Notes: generated from the letters alone by a model not told the origin. Positions 8,085 to 16,696 are shown, counted from the first letter of the stretch. The stretch: 64,000 bases of DNA from Paenibacillus pabuli NBRC 13638 (GCF_001514495.1 NZ_BCNM01000004.1:248001-312000), one strand, 5' to 3'. Translations and numbers: made by a program.

Positions 8085-8763
8085 ATGATACCGAATCAGC
8101 AACGTAAACGTGCAGCTGTCATAGGTGCGGGTCCGGGCGGACTTGCAGCAGCGATGTTATTGTCCGGTCAGGGGTACGAAGTAGATGTATATGAGAAGCA
8201 GCCGGTCATTGGGGGGCGTTCTGCCAGACTGGAGCTGGGCGAATATCGGTTCGACCGGGGTGCCACGTTTTTGATGATGCCACAATTAATTGAAGAGATG
8301 TTCGACGTGGTTGGACGCAAATTATCCGACTATGTAGAGTTAAAAGAACTGACCCCGCTGTATGCACTGAATTTTGGTGATAAGGTTTTTACGCCTTCGC
8401 GTAATCGTGAAGAGGTCCGTATTTGTCGGACTCGTTGCTTTGGGATGAACAGATGGACCGTTACGGTGAGTTGGTGTTGGATAAGCTGGCCGAGCGAGCA
8501 TTACGGGATTGAAGCAGTCGGATGTGTTAATTCGGTACACGCCACAGCACATAGAACGGGATACACTTGCCCATCAAGGGTCAATCTATGGCATCTCGTC
8601 CAACTCGGTGAAGCAGACCTTTATGCGTCCCGGCAATAAAAGCAAAGATGTCAAAGGACTGTGGTACGTGGGTGGAACGACGCATCCGGGTGGCGGGACC
8701 CCGATTGTGACGTTATCCGGACAGCTTGTTGGAGCGCAGCTTGCACTGGAAATCGGACGATAA
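8085..8763 (+). pseudogene. Carotenoid (phytoene/diapophytoene) desaturase remnant, internally deleted
   Basis: The first ~112 codons from ATG 8085 (RBS GAAAGGTGAG) encode a CrtI/CrtN N-terminus: AAVIGAGPGGLAAAMLLSG dinucleotide-binding motif, EKQPVIGGRS, FDRGATF. After FTPSRNREE the frame departs. C-terminal text resumes in other frames: SDSLLWDEQMDRYGELVLDK up to a stop near 8510, and after a further one-base shift DVLIRYTPQHIERDTLAHQG through GLWYVGGTTHPGGGTP to the stop at 8763, a classic CrtI/CrtN C-terminus. Roughly 300 central codons are missing relative to a ~500-residue enzyme, so the gene must be non-functional. Its place after CarH and before IPP isomerase suggests a decayed carotenoid operon. 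Confidence 0.88.
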
Positions 8764-8837
8764 GATGAAAGTGAGGATACAGATTAATTCTATCCATGCT
8801 TCTGAGATTGAAGAAGTCTGTTAAACATAGAGAGGCA

Positions 8838-8874
8838 TGCCCCGAATTTCAAGTCAAAGTTCCATTTCGGGGCA
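8838..8874 (+). terminator. Hairpin after the desaturase remnant
   Basis: A 9-bp perfect stem TGCCCCGAA / TTCGGGGCA closes a 19-nt loop 75 nt downstream of the pseudogene. It lacks a strong T tract, so it may be a weak terminator or processing site. Confidence 0.4.
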
Positions 8875-8914
8875 CCCTTTCCATCGCAGAAGCAGAACGG
8901 TATACTGGATAGAG

Positions 8915-8943
8915 TTGACCTGTAACCGTCTAAGCCATATAAA
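8915..8943 (+). promoter_or_regulatory. SigA-type promoter upstream of fni
   Basis: TTGACC, a 17-bp spacer, then TATAAA, about 190 bp before the fni start. It suggests fni has its own transcription independent of the CarH-controlled segment. The remainder of the 369-bp gap holds AT-rich sequence without other recognisable features. Confidence 0.6.
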
Positions 8944-9132
8944 TCAACTATGATATCTACATGCACACTCGGATGAGAGAACGACCTTCCAATCAACTGT
9001 TATCCTGTGAATATATAGTTGAACATATATAGATCCCATTCATATATTTTGTACGATACATAGAGGCAAGAAAGTTGAAAATGGCAGGTTATTCTGTCCA
9101 TCAGCACTATTCTCACATAAGGAGGTCTCATC

Positions 9133-10200
9133 ATGAATGAACAAGAACGGGCCGGCGAACGGCTGCTTCCCGAGGTGGCTACGGGGGAACGGAAGCTGGA
9201 GCACGTGCGCCTCTGTCTTGAGGAGAATGTGGCAGGAGAAGGGGTAACCAGCGGGATGGAACGATATTCATTTCGTCATAACCCTTTACCTGAATTGAAG
9301 TTTGACGACGTAAGTTTGGAGACCCATTTTATAGGCCAAAACGTACGCACGCCCCTGCTCATCAGTTCGATGACAGGCGGAAGCAAGACAACAGGCTCCA
9401 TCAACGAACGGCTTGCCCGTGTAGCGAACGCCAGAGGCTGGTCGCTGGGCGTAGGTTCGATTCGAGCTGCCGTGGAGCAGCCCGAACTGGCGGCTACGTT
9501 CGATGTGCGGCGCTGGGCGCCTGACATTCCGGTCATTGCGAACCTCGGGGCGGTTCAGCTGAATTACGGCTTCAATACTGCTGATTTCCAGCGGGCTGTT
9601 GAGATTGCGGGAGCGGACATGCTTGTGCTTCATCTGAACAGTTTGCAGGAGATTTTTCAGCCGGAGGGAAATACCGATTTTAGCGGATTACTTCAGCGGA
9701 TCGAGGAGTTGTGCCGCCAGTTGGATGTGCCTGTGGGCGTGAAAGAAGTGGGCTTTGGCATCGATGGAGTGACAGCACAGCGATTATATGAAGCGGGTGT
9801 TGCATTCATCGATGTAGCCGGGGCTGGTGGTACGAGCTGGGTACAGGTGGAGAAGTACCGCAACAATAACCCGGTACGCCGGGCGGCAGCTGAAGCTTTT
9901 GCCGACTGGGGCATTCCCACAGCGGAGTGTATTCAGGAAGTACGAGCGCTGAACCCAGCGGGGGCCCTGATTGGAAGCGGTGGACTGTACACAGGCGTGG
10001 ATGCGGCCAAAGCCCTCGCGCTCGGTGCAGATTTAGCAGGATTCGGGCGATCATTACTTGAATCCGCTGTAGCCTCCGATGACGCGCTGAATGAGCGGCT
10101 GGAACAGGTTGAATTCGAGCTGCGTACGGTCATGTTTGGGATTGGTGCGGGAGGGATCAAGGAATTGAAACAGACGCCACGTCTGGTGGAGCGGCGTTAG
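9133..10200 (+). CDS. fni: Isopentenyl-diphosphate delta-isomerase, type 2 (FMN-dependent)
   Basis: Interconverts IPP and DMAPP, the C5 precursors of undecaprenyl phosphate, menaquinone and carotenoids. The 355-residue length and conserved text fit IDI-2: KLEHVRLCLEENV near the N-terminus, LLISSMTGG, SLGVGSIRAAVEQPE, IANLGAVQL, LVLHLNSLQEIFQPEGNTDF, VPVGVKEVGFGI and GAGGTSW, which include FMN and substrate loops. A strong AAGGAGG lies 8 nt before ATG 9133. It sits directly after a carotenoid desaturase remnant under a CarH-type regulator, consistent with an original isoprenoid/carotenoid unit, but it is probably retained for general isoprenoid supply. Confidence 0.95.
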   Translation: MNEQERAGERLLPEVATGERKLEHVRLCLEENVAGEGVTSGMERYSFRHNPLPELKFDDVSLETHFIGQNVRTPLLISSMTGGSKTTGSINERLARVANARGWSLGVGSIRAAVEQPELAATFDVRRWAPDIPVIANLGAVQLNYGFNTADFQRAVEIAGADMLVLHLNSLQEIFQPEGNTDFSGLLQRIEELCRQLDVPVGVKEVGFGIDGVTAQRLYEAGVAFIDVAGAGGTSWVQVEKYRNNNPVRRAAAEAFADWGIPTAECIQEVRALNPAGALIGSGGLYTGVDAAKALALGADLAGFGRSLLESAVASDDALNERLEQVEFELRTVMFGIGAGGIKELKQTPRLVERR

Positions 10201-10320
10201 ATGAGGGCCAGGCATTATTATGAGCATTATCAGTACACGGGCGATAGGGAGTTTCTGAACAGGCATTGCCTTTGCTCCTCCTAACAGAGTTTGGCATCAG
10301 CTATTCAAATATAAAATAAC

Positions 10321-10350
10321 AGGCCTTCGGATTCATCGAAGGCCTTCTTT
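10321..10350. terminator. Bidirectional terminator between fni and the coat gene
   Basis: AGGCCTTCG / CGAAGGCCT with a 7-nt loop lies between convergent genes and is followed by TCTTT on the plus strand and an A/T-rich run on the minus strand. Confidence 0.75.
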
Positions 10351-10359
10351 CCATTCAAC

Positions 10360-10860
10360 TTATAGAGATATGGCTTTATTCGCCATGGCAACATCGTTAG
10401 CGAGGAGCTTGGGAAGATCATAGGAGGGATAAAGTCCCCGTTCCAGCATAAAGTAAAATACTTTACCATGCAGTTGGATGGCACCATTCAGTTGTTTTTG
10501 TAATGTTTCACGTAGTTGTGGGGTGGCGGTTTCAGTGATCCCAATGGCATAGCTGCGAACCGATGTTTTGAAAAAACCAAGCAACTGTCCAGCATAAAAT
10601 GCAGTCATATCCATTTCATTCCCACTGTTTCTGGTTCCTTCCGGCGCCAATGGATAATAATGAAGCAGCTCCTTTAAATTTTGTTCAATGCTCTTAATGG
10701 CTTCCATATAAAGTGCGTGGAGCTCCTGGTTCTTTACATCATTCACTACCATTTTAAAATGTGTTAACTGATTGCTCTGAAAGGCTGTCAATTCGTGAAG
10801 CTCCATCGTTTCATGCCAAGCGAGATGCTGGTTTTGGCGATTTGGTTCGTAAGTATACAG
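10360..10860 (-). CDS. CotF-like spore coat protein, probable CTG start
   Basis: Helical coat-F family protein expected in the spore coat. The first ATG (10806, MELHELTAFQSNQLTHFK) has no ribosome binding site and lies inside the family's N-terminal helix. Reading upstream in frame gives NQHLAWHETMELHELTAF, the expected CotF-like text, with no stop as far as a CTG at 10860 that has a perfect AGGAGGG 7 nt before it and no ATG, GTG or TTG alternative at that spacing. I therefore place the start at CTG, giving 166 residues. The helical hairpin continues with FYAGQLLGFFKTSVRS and ends GLYPSYDLPKLLA. Divergent from another CotF-like gene at 11072 across a 211-bp gap. Confidence 0.75.
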   Translation of the reverse strand: MYTYEPNRQNQHLAWHETMELHELTAFQSNQLTHFKMVVNDVKNQELHALYMEAIKSIEQNLKELLHYYPLAPEGTRNSGNEMDMTAFYAGQLLGFFKTSVRSYAIGITETATPQLRETLQKQLNGAIQLHGKVFYFMLERGLYPSYDLPKLLANDVAMANKAISL

Positions 10861-11071
10861 TTTAAATCCCTCCTACACGTTATGCGTTAGCCTATGCAGA
10901 GCGCCTATAAAGGTTACTTGGAGAAGGACGTAGTCCAAGAAATCAGTTTTAACACCTTGTAAATACAAAATCTATTCTGAATATCTTGGGCTCAGAAAAT
11001 GAATAATAACCTCAGACTGCGAAATAAGGAATCATCATTTGCAGGAAACAACCAATAGGAGGAAATACGAA

Positions 11072-11698
11072 ATGCAGCTGCAAAACCATCAAAACATTGA
11101 AACAGGTACTGTTCCACCACAATTGAACCATGGCGGGCATGAGATGTTTGATGTCCATGAAGTATTGGCTGGATCCATCAATACAATGAATACGTACACC
11201 TTGCTGAGTCAACACGTAAAGGATCCGGAGCTACGGGATATTTTGCAACGCCAGAAGCAATTTATGACTGATGAATATAACATTACATTGGAATGCTTTA
11301 AAACCGGACAGGATCCTTCAAAACCGACGCAAAGTTATAAAATGAATCAGGGTAATGATTTTACTTATGGCATGAAACCTAGTCAACCGAAAAAGCCAAT
11401 GCAATCTGCAAGTGAGATTTGTGACCAAACCATCTCCCTGAGTATGTTAAATGCAGTGAAATCGGGGGCTGTAATGAAAACAACAGCAGCAATGGAAACA
11501 ACCAATCCGGTTGTACGCCGAGTACTTGCCGATTCATTGCCAAACTGTATTGAGATGGCTTATGAGATCTCGATTTATCAAAATAAGAATGGCTTCTACC
11601 AAGTACCACAGCTGGCCCAGCAAGACATGCAGCAAATGCAAAATGGTTATGCTCCTGCACCGCTTCAGCCGCAAATTCCTGGTAACCTTCCCCACTAA
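11072..11698 (+). CDS. CotF-like spore coat protein
   Basis: 208 residues. The N-terminal half has the coat-F signature GGHEMFDVHEVLAGSINTMN and DPELRDILQRQKQFMTDEYN; the second half repeats the helical pattern (SASEICDQTISLSMLNAVKS, NPVVRRVLADSLPNCIEMAYE). The C-terminus is Gln/Pro/Met-rich (QQDMQQMQNGYAPAPLQP), common in coat proteins. Start: AGGAGG lies about 10 nt before ATG 11072; the longer frame to 11039 has no RBS. Expected to be made late in sporulation, but I see no convincing SigK or SigE box. Followed by a strong terminator. Confidence 0.85.
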   Translation: MQLQNHQNIETGTVPPQLNHGGHEMFDVHEVLAGSINTMNTYTLLSQHVKDPELRDILQRQKQFMTDEYNITLECFKTGQDPSKPTQSYKMNQGNDFTYGMKPSQPKKPMQSASEICDQTISLSMLNAVKSGAVMKTTAAMETTNPVVRRVLADSLPNCIEMAYEISIYQNKNGFYQVPQLAQQDMQQMQNGYAPAPLQPQIPGNLPH

Positions 11699-11705
11699 AA
11701 TTAAA

Positions 11706-11740
11706 GCGCCGTGTCTCATTTTTGAGATACGGCGTTTTAT
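11706..11740 (+). terminator. Terminator of the CotF-like gene
   Basis: GCCGTGTCTCA / TGAGATACGGC with a TTTT-rich loop, followed by GTTTTATT, directly after the stop codon. Confidence 0.85.
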
Positions 11741-11875
11741 TGGTTACCCGTTCGAAACGGGCCTGTTTGAAGCCATCATTGGGAGATTGGGGAGGACCTG
11801 GTGGAAGCTTGGGTCAGGTGTGTCGTTGGCTGCATCTAACCATAGAACATTGCTCATAATTATCTAATAATAAAA

Positions 11876-11928
11876 GTAAATTATTTACAAGTAAAATATT
11901 GATATTAAATGCAAAAATATAGTATAAT
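11876..11928 (+). promoter_or_regulatory. Promoter of the Alo-like regulator with an overlapping palindrome
   Basis: TTGATA (11899), 18-bp spacer and TATAAT (11923) lie 45 nt before the TTG start. A 13-bp palindrome GTAAAT-T-ATTTAC at 11876-11888, just upstream of the -35 box, is a candidate site for the regulator itself or another factor. Confidence 0.5.
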
Positions 11929-11972
11929 TTTATTGACCGTTGCTTAATTTTTCTTGGAAAGGTGGTGTACCT

Positions 11973-13316
11973 TTGAACTCAGTAGCCACAATACGTGATC
12001 ATTTAGCAGACTACTTAAAAACTAACCATATGACACTCAATCAATTCTCTGAGATATCGGGAATTAACTCAGGAACGTTAAGTGGAACGCTGAACGGGCT
12101 GCGCCCCATAGGGGTGCAGCAGTTGGATCGACTTACTGCCGGTATGGGTTTAACTGAGGGTTACTTCTATGAATTATACATAAATGAGTGTTTTGTACAT
12201 ACAAGTCCGGATTGGAGAAGACTTGGGCCTTTTCTTTACCGTTGTGCGGAACTCGGTAAGGTCAATTATATGGAAGAAGCTGTTAATCTAGTTATGGATA
12301 ATCTTTCCTACGCACCCCTTTTATTCGAGTTGGCAGAGCAGTTATATCATGAAGGGAAGCTGGAAGCGTCCAAGCCCCTATATCGTTGTGTAGCTGAAAG
12401 CGAGAAAATGCAACACTCGGAACGGTTAGCACTCAGTCAGTATCGCTTGTTCACGATCGGGCTTTCCAAAGATCAGATAAGCAATCTTGCACTTGCTACG
12501 CAGTTTGAGTTTTTTGTAGATCGGCTTGACGAGCCCTATCAGCTTGATGGACTGAATGACCTGATTAATGTGTATGCTTCATTGCGCCGATGGGATAAAG
12601 TGAAGAACCTTGCTAATCAGTTAAAGTTAAAAGCAATGATCCATTATGAGCTGTACAAATCAGGGAGAGCAGCGGAGGATAAACCTAAAAAGCAGTTTGT
12701 TTTTTACGTTATGTACTCATATTTGGCTCTTGGAGAAGCATGTTTCTATTATGAAGAATATGAAAAAGCACTTCAATATGTCTCTTTATACACCGATTAT
12801 AGCTGGGTAAATGATCCGAGCGACGAGGAAACAGTTGTTATTCGTCAGTTCGAGGAATGGGCAGAAGGCAACAGGTATTTATATGAATTAATGTCAGGTA
12901 AAACAGAGGTCATCCAAAGTTATATAAACTATATTTCTGAGAGAGAAAACGAGATCTTCCCTGCTTTATGTGCAATTGTGAATGCGGCGAATCGGTTTGA
13001 TATCAACATTAATCCTGTTTTAGAAGCGTATGACTCTTATTTCATGTACCAAGAACAGCGTAGCCATATTGGAAAAATCAGTGAGCAATATACGAATGAT
13101 CAATATGGTACTTTACTTGTGGGCCTAGGTACATACTATTTAAAACATCAAGATTATAACAGAGGATTTGAGTTAATTCTTAACGGGTTGGATTTTGCAG
13201 TTAAAATTAAGAATAAAGATAGTATTCTAGAGTGTATAAAAATATTTGAAGAATTTCGGTTTTGTGCAGTTGAAGAAGCTAAATTGCACTACAAAAAATT
13301 GATTCGGGAGGTATGA
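11973..13316 (+). CDS. RRNPP-family (AimR/AloR-like) peptide-responsive regulator
   Basis: About 447 residues: an N-terminal XRE-type HTH (residues about 5-62; NQFSEISGINSGTLSGTLNG) followed by an all-helical array of TPR-like repeats (about 75-447; e.g. MYSYLALGEACFYYEEYEKA, LVGLGTYYLKHQDYNRGFEL). This is the layout of NprR, PlcR, AimR and related regulators that bind short secreted peptides. Start: TTG at 11973 with AAAGGTGG 7 nt upstream, rather than the upstream TTG at 11940. Its stop (GTATGA) is 7 nt before a small secreted-peptide gene, the usual partner arrangement. It closely fits the Alo (AimR-like orphan) systems of Paenibacillus polymyxa. Base composition is more AT-rich than its neighbours, suggesting acquisition. 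Targets are unknown; no phage genes are seen nearby. Confidence 0.82.
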   Translation: MNSVATIRDHLADYLKTNHMTLNQFSEISGINSGTLSGTLNGLRPIGVQQLDRLTAGMGLTEGYFYELYINECFVHTSPDWRRLGPFLYRCAELGKVNYMEEAVNLVMDNLSYAPLLFELAEQLYHEGKLEASKPLYRCVAESEKMQHSERLALSQYRLFTIGLSKDQISNLALATQFEFFVDRLDEPYQLDGLNDLINVYASLRRWDKVKNLANQLKLKAMIHYELYKSGRAAEDKPKKQFVFYVMYSYLALGEACFYYEEYEKALQYVSLYTDYSWVNDPSDEETVVIRQFEEWAEGNRYLYELMSGKTEVIQSYINYISERENEIFPALCAIVNAANRFDININPVLEAYDSYFMYQEQRSHIGKISEQYTNDQYGTLLVGLGTYYLKHQDYNRGFELILNGLDFAVKIKNKDSILECIKIFEEFRFCAVEEAKLHYKKLIREV

Positions 13317-13322
13317 ATAAAA

Positions 13323-13460
13323 ATGAAAATAAAATTGGCACTATTGATATTTGCATGTAGTATTGCAGTAGGAGTAATTATTCCAACTACTCAACCCATC
13401 CCTGTTGAGATAGACCATCCAGCAATCATGACAACTAATGGTCATGGCATGGGGAGTTGA
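13323..13460 (+). CDS. Secreted signal pro-peptide of the Alo-like pair (AloP-like)
   Basis: A 45-residue open frame beginning MKIKLALLIFACSIAVGVII, with a two-Lys N-terminus and hydrophobic core typical of a Sec signal, then a short spacer (PTTQPIPVEIDHPAIM) and the C-terminal stretch TTNGHGMGS. ATG is at 13323, with GGGAGG 11 nt upstream inside the end of the regulator gene, so the two are likely co-transcribed. Phr/NprX/AimP-type signals are cut from the C-terminus after export and re-imported by Opp. Gly/His-rich C-terminal hexapeptides (such as SHGRGG) are described for P. polymyxa AloP, so GHGMGS or NGHGMG is a plausible mature signal. A terminator follows 37 nt later. Confidence 0.72.
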   Translation: MKIKLALLIFACSIAVGVIIPTTQPIPVEIDHPAIMTTNGHGMGS

Positions 13461-13496
13461 CCAGCATTTCTGATAATATGCTTTTTAATATGAGTT

Positions 13497-13545
13497 GCTC
13501 CCTCAAGTAGAATGGTGAATTGTCTACTTTAAAGGGAGCTTTTTT
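13497..13545 (+). terminator. Terminator of the Alo-like operon
   Basis: A long stem (GCTCCCT plus AAGTAGA paired with TCTACTT plus AGGGAGC) ending in six T residues closes the regulator-peptide transcript. Confidence 0.88.
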
Positions 13546-13616
13546 GTGTTGGAGTTCACCTGATTTCCTACTAATTAGCAGAATGGACTAGAATGTTACA
13601 ACAGGGAGGGGTGAAT

Positions 13617-13787
13617 ATGGATTGTGGTGAGCTCAAGTTGCAGATCGAAGCGGCGAGACAAAGGCTCTATCAATTAAAGATGGACTATGGAGATCTTCTT
13701 CATCCCCGGGTTATACATCAATCCATGGTCCTGGATGATCTAATTAATCAATACAATCTTGTTAAAATAGAAAAGCCGATGGAATAA
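13617..13787 (+). CDS. Spo0E-like sporulation phosphatase
   Basis: A 56-residue two-helix protein: helix 1 ELKLQIEAARQRLYQLKMDYGD, then HQSMVLDDLINQYNL, matching the Spo0E-family S-x-x-LD motif whose Asp/Ser region contacts the active site of phospho-Spo0A. Such proteins dephosphorylate Spo0A-P and delay sporulation. Start: ATG at 13617 behind AGGGAGGGG; longer frame from 13593 lacks an RBS. A hairpin GGCGAG...CTCGCC at 13801-13831 follows. Located just after the Alo-like pair, which hints that peptide signalling and sporulation timing may be linked here (inference). Confidence 0.8.
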   Translation: MDCGELKLQIEAARQRLYQLKMDYGDLLHPRVIHQSMVLDDLINQYNLVKIEKPME

Positions 13788-13868
13788 TCCAATCGACTTT
13801 GGGCGAGAAACTTTGGCGGGTCGCTCGCCTATATATTTTAACATAAGTTGTGGTGTGCAGTAGCAAGT

Positions 13869-14303
13869 TTACATACATTCTTCTTTCACGGTTACATTGT
13901 CGTTGGTCACGGTGACATATGAATTGCCGGATAAGGATTCGGTGTACCCACAGACCGTCCGGTTATACATTTTGCCTTGGCTGTCCGTGAACTCCAGGTA
14001 GACAGCTCCTTCACCGGATAGTTGAAGCTGTGGAGCGAACTTTACTTTTTTACCGCTGGGGACATTCTGTTTCCATTCATATAACGTTCCATCATCTACG
14101 TTGTTCATGGAGTTGTCTCCCCGGATTAAACCAGCCTTCACATCTACAAGTTGCAGATCAGATTGGTTGGTAATGGTGATACGAAGGTGACCAAAACGAT
14201 CAAAAGCGTTCTGAAAACTCATGTAAGCGATCGTACAGATGAAGAGAATTACAACGGTCAGAATGACCCATTTCCTCTTTGAAACCGGACGGTGTGTATG
14301 CAT
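13869..14303 (-). CDS. Hypothetical membrane-anchored extracytoplasmic protein
   Basis: 144 residues with a basic N-terminus (MHTHRPVSKRKW), one TM helix (residues about 13-28, VILTVVILFICTIAYM) and a beta-rich outside domain (HLRITITNQSDLQLVDVKAG, YLEFTDSQGKMYNRTVCGYT, GNSYVTVTNDNVTVKEEC). Two Cys near the end (in TVCGY and KEECM) could form a disulfide. No family is recognised. The ATG lies close to a GGAGCAATGATCC-type context (AAAGGAGCAAT upstream). It is monocistronic and divergent from the GNAT gene. Confidence 0.7.
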   Translation of the reverse strand: MHTHRPVSKRKWVILTVVILFICTIAYMSFQNAFDRFGHLRITITNQSDLQLVDVKAGLIRGDNSMNNVDDGTLYEWKQNVPSGKKVKFAPQLQLSGEGAVYLEFTDSQGKMYNRTVCGYTESLSGNSYVTVTNDNVTVKEECM

Positions 14304-14555
14304 AGGATCATTGCTCCTTTCTTTTCTATATCCACATCAGAAGACGGTTCGGCGGCACAGTGCGTAATGGTCCAGTGTAAACTCATTTGTTCAACCTATG
14401 TAGAGATAAACGGAATGAGAGAATCTAAAGTTGGGTATTATTTTATTTTCCTCTACTATAGTGCGGCATACATACCTGATCCAAACAGAGTATAATACGG
14501 TAAAGCTTAAATAACATTATACATAGAGAACTCAAAATGGGGGGAGCAACATCAA

Positions 14556-15026
14556 ATGGAATTGGTAGCAATGAATGAAGAGGAATATGCGAGTTTTCGA
14601 GTTCGCTCGATTAAAGATTTTGCAGAAGAGAAGGTAGAGGCGGGCACATGGGCTGCGGAAGAAGCACAAGAGCGTGCAGAGACATCCTACGATAAGTACT
14701 TGCCAGAAGGACTGAACACACCGGGAAACTACATCTACAATGTGGTGCATGAGGCCGATGGTAATGTGGGGTACATCTGGTTCAATATCACAGAGAATCG
14801 TCGTGGTAAGGAAGCTTTTTTGCTAGATATTGTGGTTGAAGAAGTGCATCGAGGCAAGGGATATGGCACACAAACGATGGAGGCGCTTGAGCAGAAAGCG
14901 GTGAGTCTTGGCGTGGATCGCATTGGTTTGCATGTGTTCGGACATAATGTGCGTGCAAGCAGCCTGTATCGCAAGATGGGATATGAGGTAACGGATCTGA
15001 CGATGTATAAGGAAATTAAAGGGTAA
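14556..15026 (+). CDS. GNAT-family N-acetyltransferase
   Basis: 156 residues with the GNAT fold: an N-terminal helical part (MELVAMNEEEYASFRVRSI), beta-4 GYIWFNI, motif A LLDIVVEEVHRGKGYGTQTM containing the R/Q-x-x-G-x-G/A acetyl-CoA loop (RGKGYG), and motif B IGLHVFGHNVRASSLYRKMGYE. GGGGGAG lies 15 nt before ATG. The acceptor substrate cannot be predicted; small amines, antibiotics or protein N-termini are all possible. A TATAAT at about 14490 is a possible -10 box. Confidence 0.9.
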   Translation: MELVAMNEEEYASFRVRSIKDFAEEKVEAGTWAAEEAQERAETSYDKYLPEGLNTPGNYIYNVVHEADGNVGYIWFNITENRRGKEAFLLDIVVEEVHRGKGYGTQTMEALEQKAVSLGVDRIGLHVFGHNVRASSLYRKMGYEVTDLTMYKEIKG

Positions 15027-15138
15027 GTCTAAAAACGGATAATCTAAGCCAAAGGTGTGATCTATACAAAACGCATCATCCGCAGTAACCGGGGAATTCA
15101 GGAAGCGGATTGTGCTTAGGTCGAATTGGCGAAGTTCC

Positions 15139-15167
15139 TTGATGCCTTGGGGTTTGTCATATATAAT
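15139..15167 (+). promoter_or_regulatory. SigA promoter of ychF
   Basis: TTGATG, 17-bp spacer, TATAAT, about 50 nt before the ychF start. Confidence 0.65.
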
Positions 15168-15218
15168 GTATAGGATTATCCATACCGAACAAGTAATCAA
15201 TGAGGAGTTGTCATATAC

Positions 15219-16319
15219 ATGGCTTTGAAAGCAGGAATTGTAGGGCTTCCGAACGTCGGAAAATCTACGTTATTTAACGCAATTACACAAGCTGGTGCCG
15301 AGTCGGCAAACTATCCGTTCTGTACGATTGACCCGAACGTGGGGATCGTTGAAGTGCCGGATGAGCGTTTGGACAAATTGACAGAACTCGTTGTGCCGAA
15401 AAAAACGGTACCAACGGCGTTTGAGTTCGTAGACATCGCAGGTCTCGTTCGTGGTGCGAGCAAAGGCGAAGGTCTGGGTAACAAGTTCCTTGCCCACATC
15501 CGTGAAGTAGACGCAATTGTACATGTGGTACGCTGCTTCGTAGACGAGAACATCACTCACGTCGATGGCAAAATTGATCCGGTGAGCGACATCCAGACGA
15601 TCAATCTGGAGCTGATCCTGGCCGATATCGAAAGTGTCGAGAAAAAAATCGACCGTTCCAAGAAAAACATGAAGGGCGGCAACAAGTCAGCTGCTCAGGA
15701 AGTGGAAGTGCTGGAGAAAGTGAAGGCTGTTCTGTACGAAGACAAGCCAGCACGCAGCATGGAGCTTACGGACGAAGAACGTCTGATCGTACGCGATCTG
15801 CACTTGCTTACCCTGAAGCCTGTCCTGTACGCAGCCAATGTAGCTGAAGACGAAATCGGCGATGTAGCGAACAATGCCTATGTGCAAAAAGTAAGAGAAT
15901 TCGCAGCTGCTGAAAATGCAGAAGTGGTGCCGATCAGTGCAAAAGTGGAAGAAGAGATCTCCGAGCTGGAAGGCGAAGATAAACAAATGTTCCTGGAAGA
16001 GCTCGGTATCGAAGATTCCGGTCTGAACCTGTTGATCAAAGCCGCTTACAAATTGCTGGGTCTGTACACGTACTTCACAGCAGGCGTACAGGAAGTTCGT
16101 GCTTGGACGATCCGTAAAGGTACGAAAGCACCTGGCGCAGCGGGGGTAATTCACACAGACTTCGAGCGCGGGTTCATCCGGGCAGAGGTTGTTTCCTACG
16201 ACGATCTGGTTGCTGCCGGTTCCATGAATGGTGCAAAAGAACGCGGACAGCTTCGTCTTGAAGGTAAAGAGTATGTTGTCAATGACGGCGATGTTATGCA
16301 TTTCCGCTTCAACGTTTAA
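15219..16319 (+). CDS. ychF: Redox-regulated ATPase YchF (Obg-type P-loop protein)
   Basis: 366-residue universally conserved P-loop NTPase that prefers ATP, binds ribosomes and affects translation and oxidative stress. G1 is GLPNVGKS near residue 8-15; G3 is [20 protein letters not shown]; the Obg-type switch and a central coiled coil (residues about 130-180) follow; the C-terminal TGS domain contains ACT... replaced here by [20 protein letters not shown] and ends [14 protein letters not shown]. The ATG at 15219 follows GAGGAG. Monocistronic with its own promoter and terminator. Confidence 0.97.
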   Translation: MALKAGIVGLPNVGKSTLFNAITQAGAESANYPFCTIDPNVGIVEVPDERLDKLTELVVPKKTVPTAFEFVDIAGLVRGASKGEGLGNKFLAHIREVDAIVHVVRCFVDENITHVDGKIDPVSDIQTINLELILADIESVEKKIDRSKKNMKGGNKSAAQEVEVLEKVKAVLYEDKPARSMELTDEERLIVRDLHLLTLKPVLYAANVAEDEIGDVANNAYVQKVREFAAAENAEVVPISAKVEEEISELEGEDKQMFLEELGIEDSGLNLLIKAAYKLLGLYTYFTAGVQEVRAWTIRKGTKAPGAAGVIHTDFERGFIRAEVVSYDDLVAAGSMNGAKERGQLRLEGKEYVVNDGDVMHFRFNV

Positions 16320-16356
16320 TTCATTTCAACGGATAACAATTAGATATGCTGTAAAC

Positions 16357-16396
16357 AAGCCCTGCCTTTCTTCTCTTGAAGATGGCAGGGCTTTTT
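16357..16396 (+). terminator. Terminator of ychF
   Basis: AAGCCCTGCC / GGCAGGGCTT stem followed by TTTTT. Confidence 0.88.
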
Positions 16397-16489
16397 GTGT
16401 CCTAAAAACTTTCTGCATAAGCTGTACTTCTACTGGATTGTTTGTACGGAGTGGATATAATAAAAAGAAGAACACTTGAGGGAGGCGGT

Positions 16490-16696
16490 ATGATGGAGAA
16501 TCAGTCGAAGTACATGCGATATGACCAAACACTTGTGGAATCGGCAAAATTGTCGGAAGAGACAAGTGGTCTGTTATTGCTGTCCGGATTGCCTCAGCTC
16601 CGCTTGTTCTATACTTCAAATGATTCAGCAAGCCCCATGAACGAGGAGACAGGGTGGAGTGTCGTAAGTGAGAAGTTGGAATACGACATTTTGTAG
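16490..16696 (+). CDS. Hypothetical 68-residue protein
   Basis: Open frame from ATG 16490 with a strong GAGGGAGG 6 nt upstream. The product starts MMENQSKYMRYDQTLVESAK and ends VVSEKLEYDIL; it is soluble and weakly acidic with a Leu-rich centre (SGLLLLSGLPQLRLFY). No family is recognised. The good RBS and position after a terminator support expression. Confidence 0.5.
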   Translation: MMENQSKYMRYDQTLVESAKLSEETSGLLLLSGLPQLRLFYTSNDSASPMNEETGWSVVSEKLEYDIL

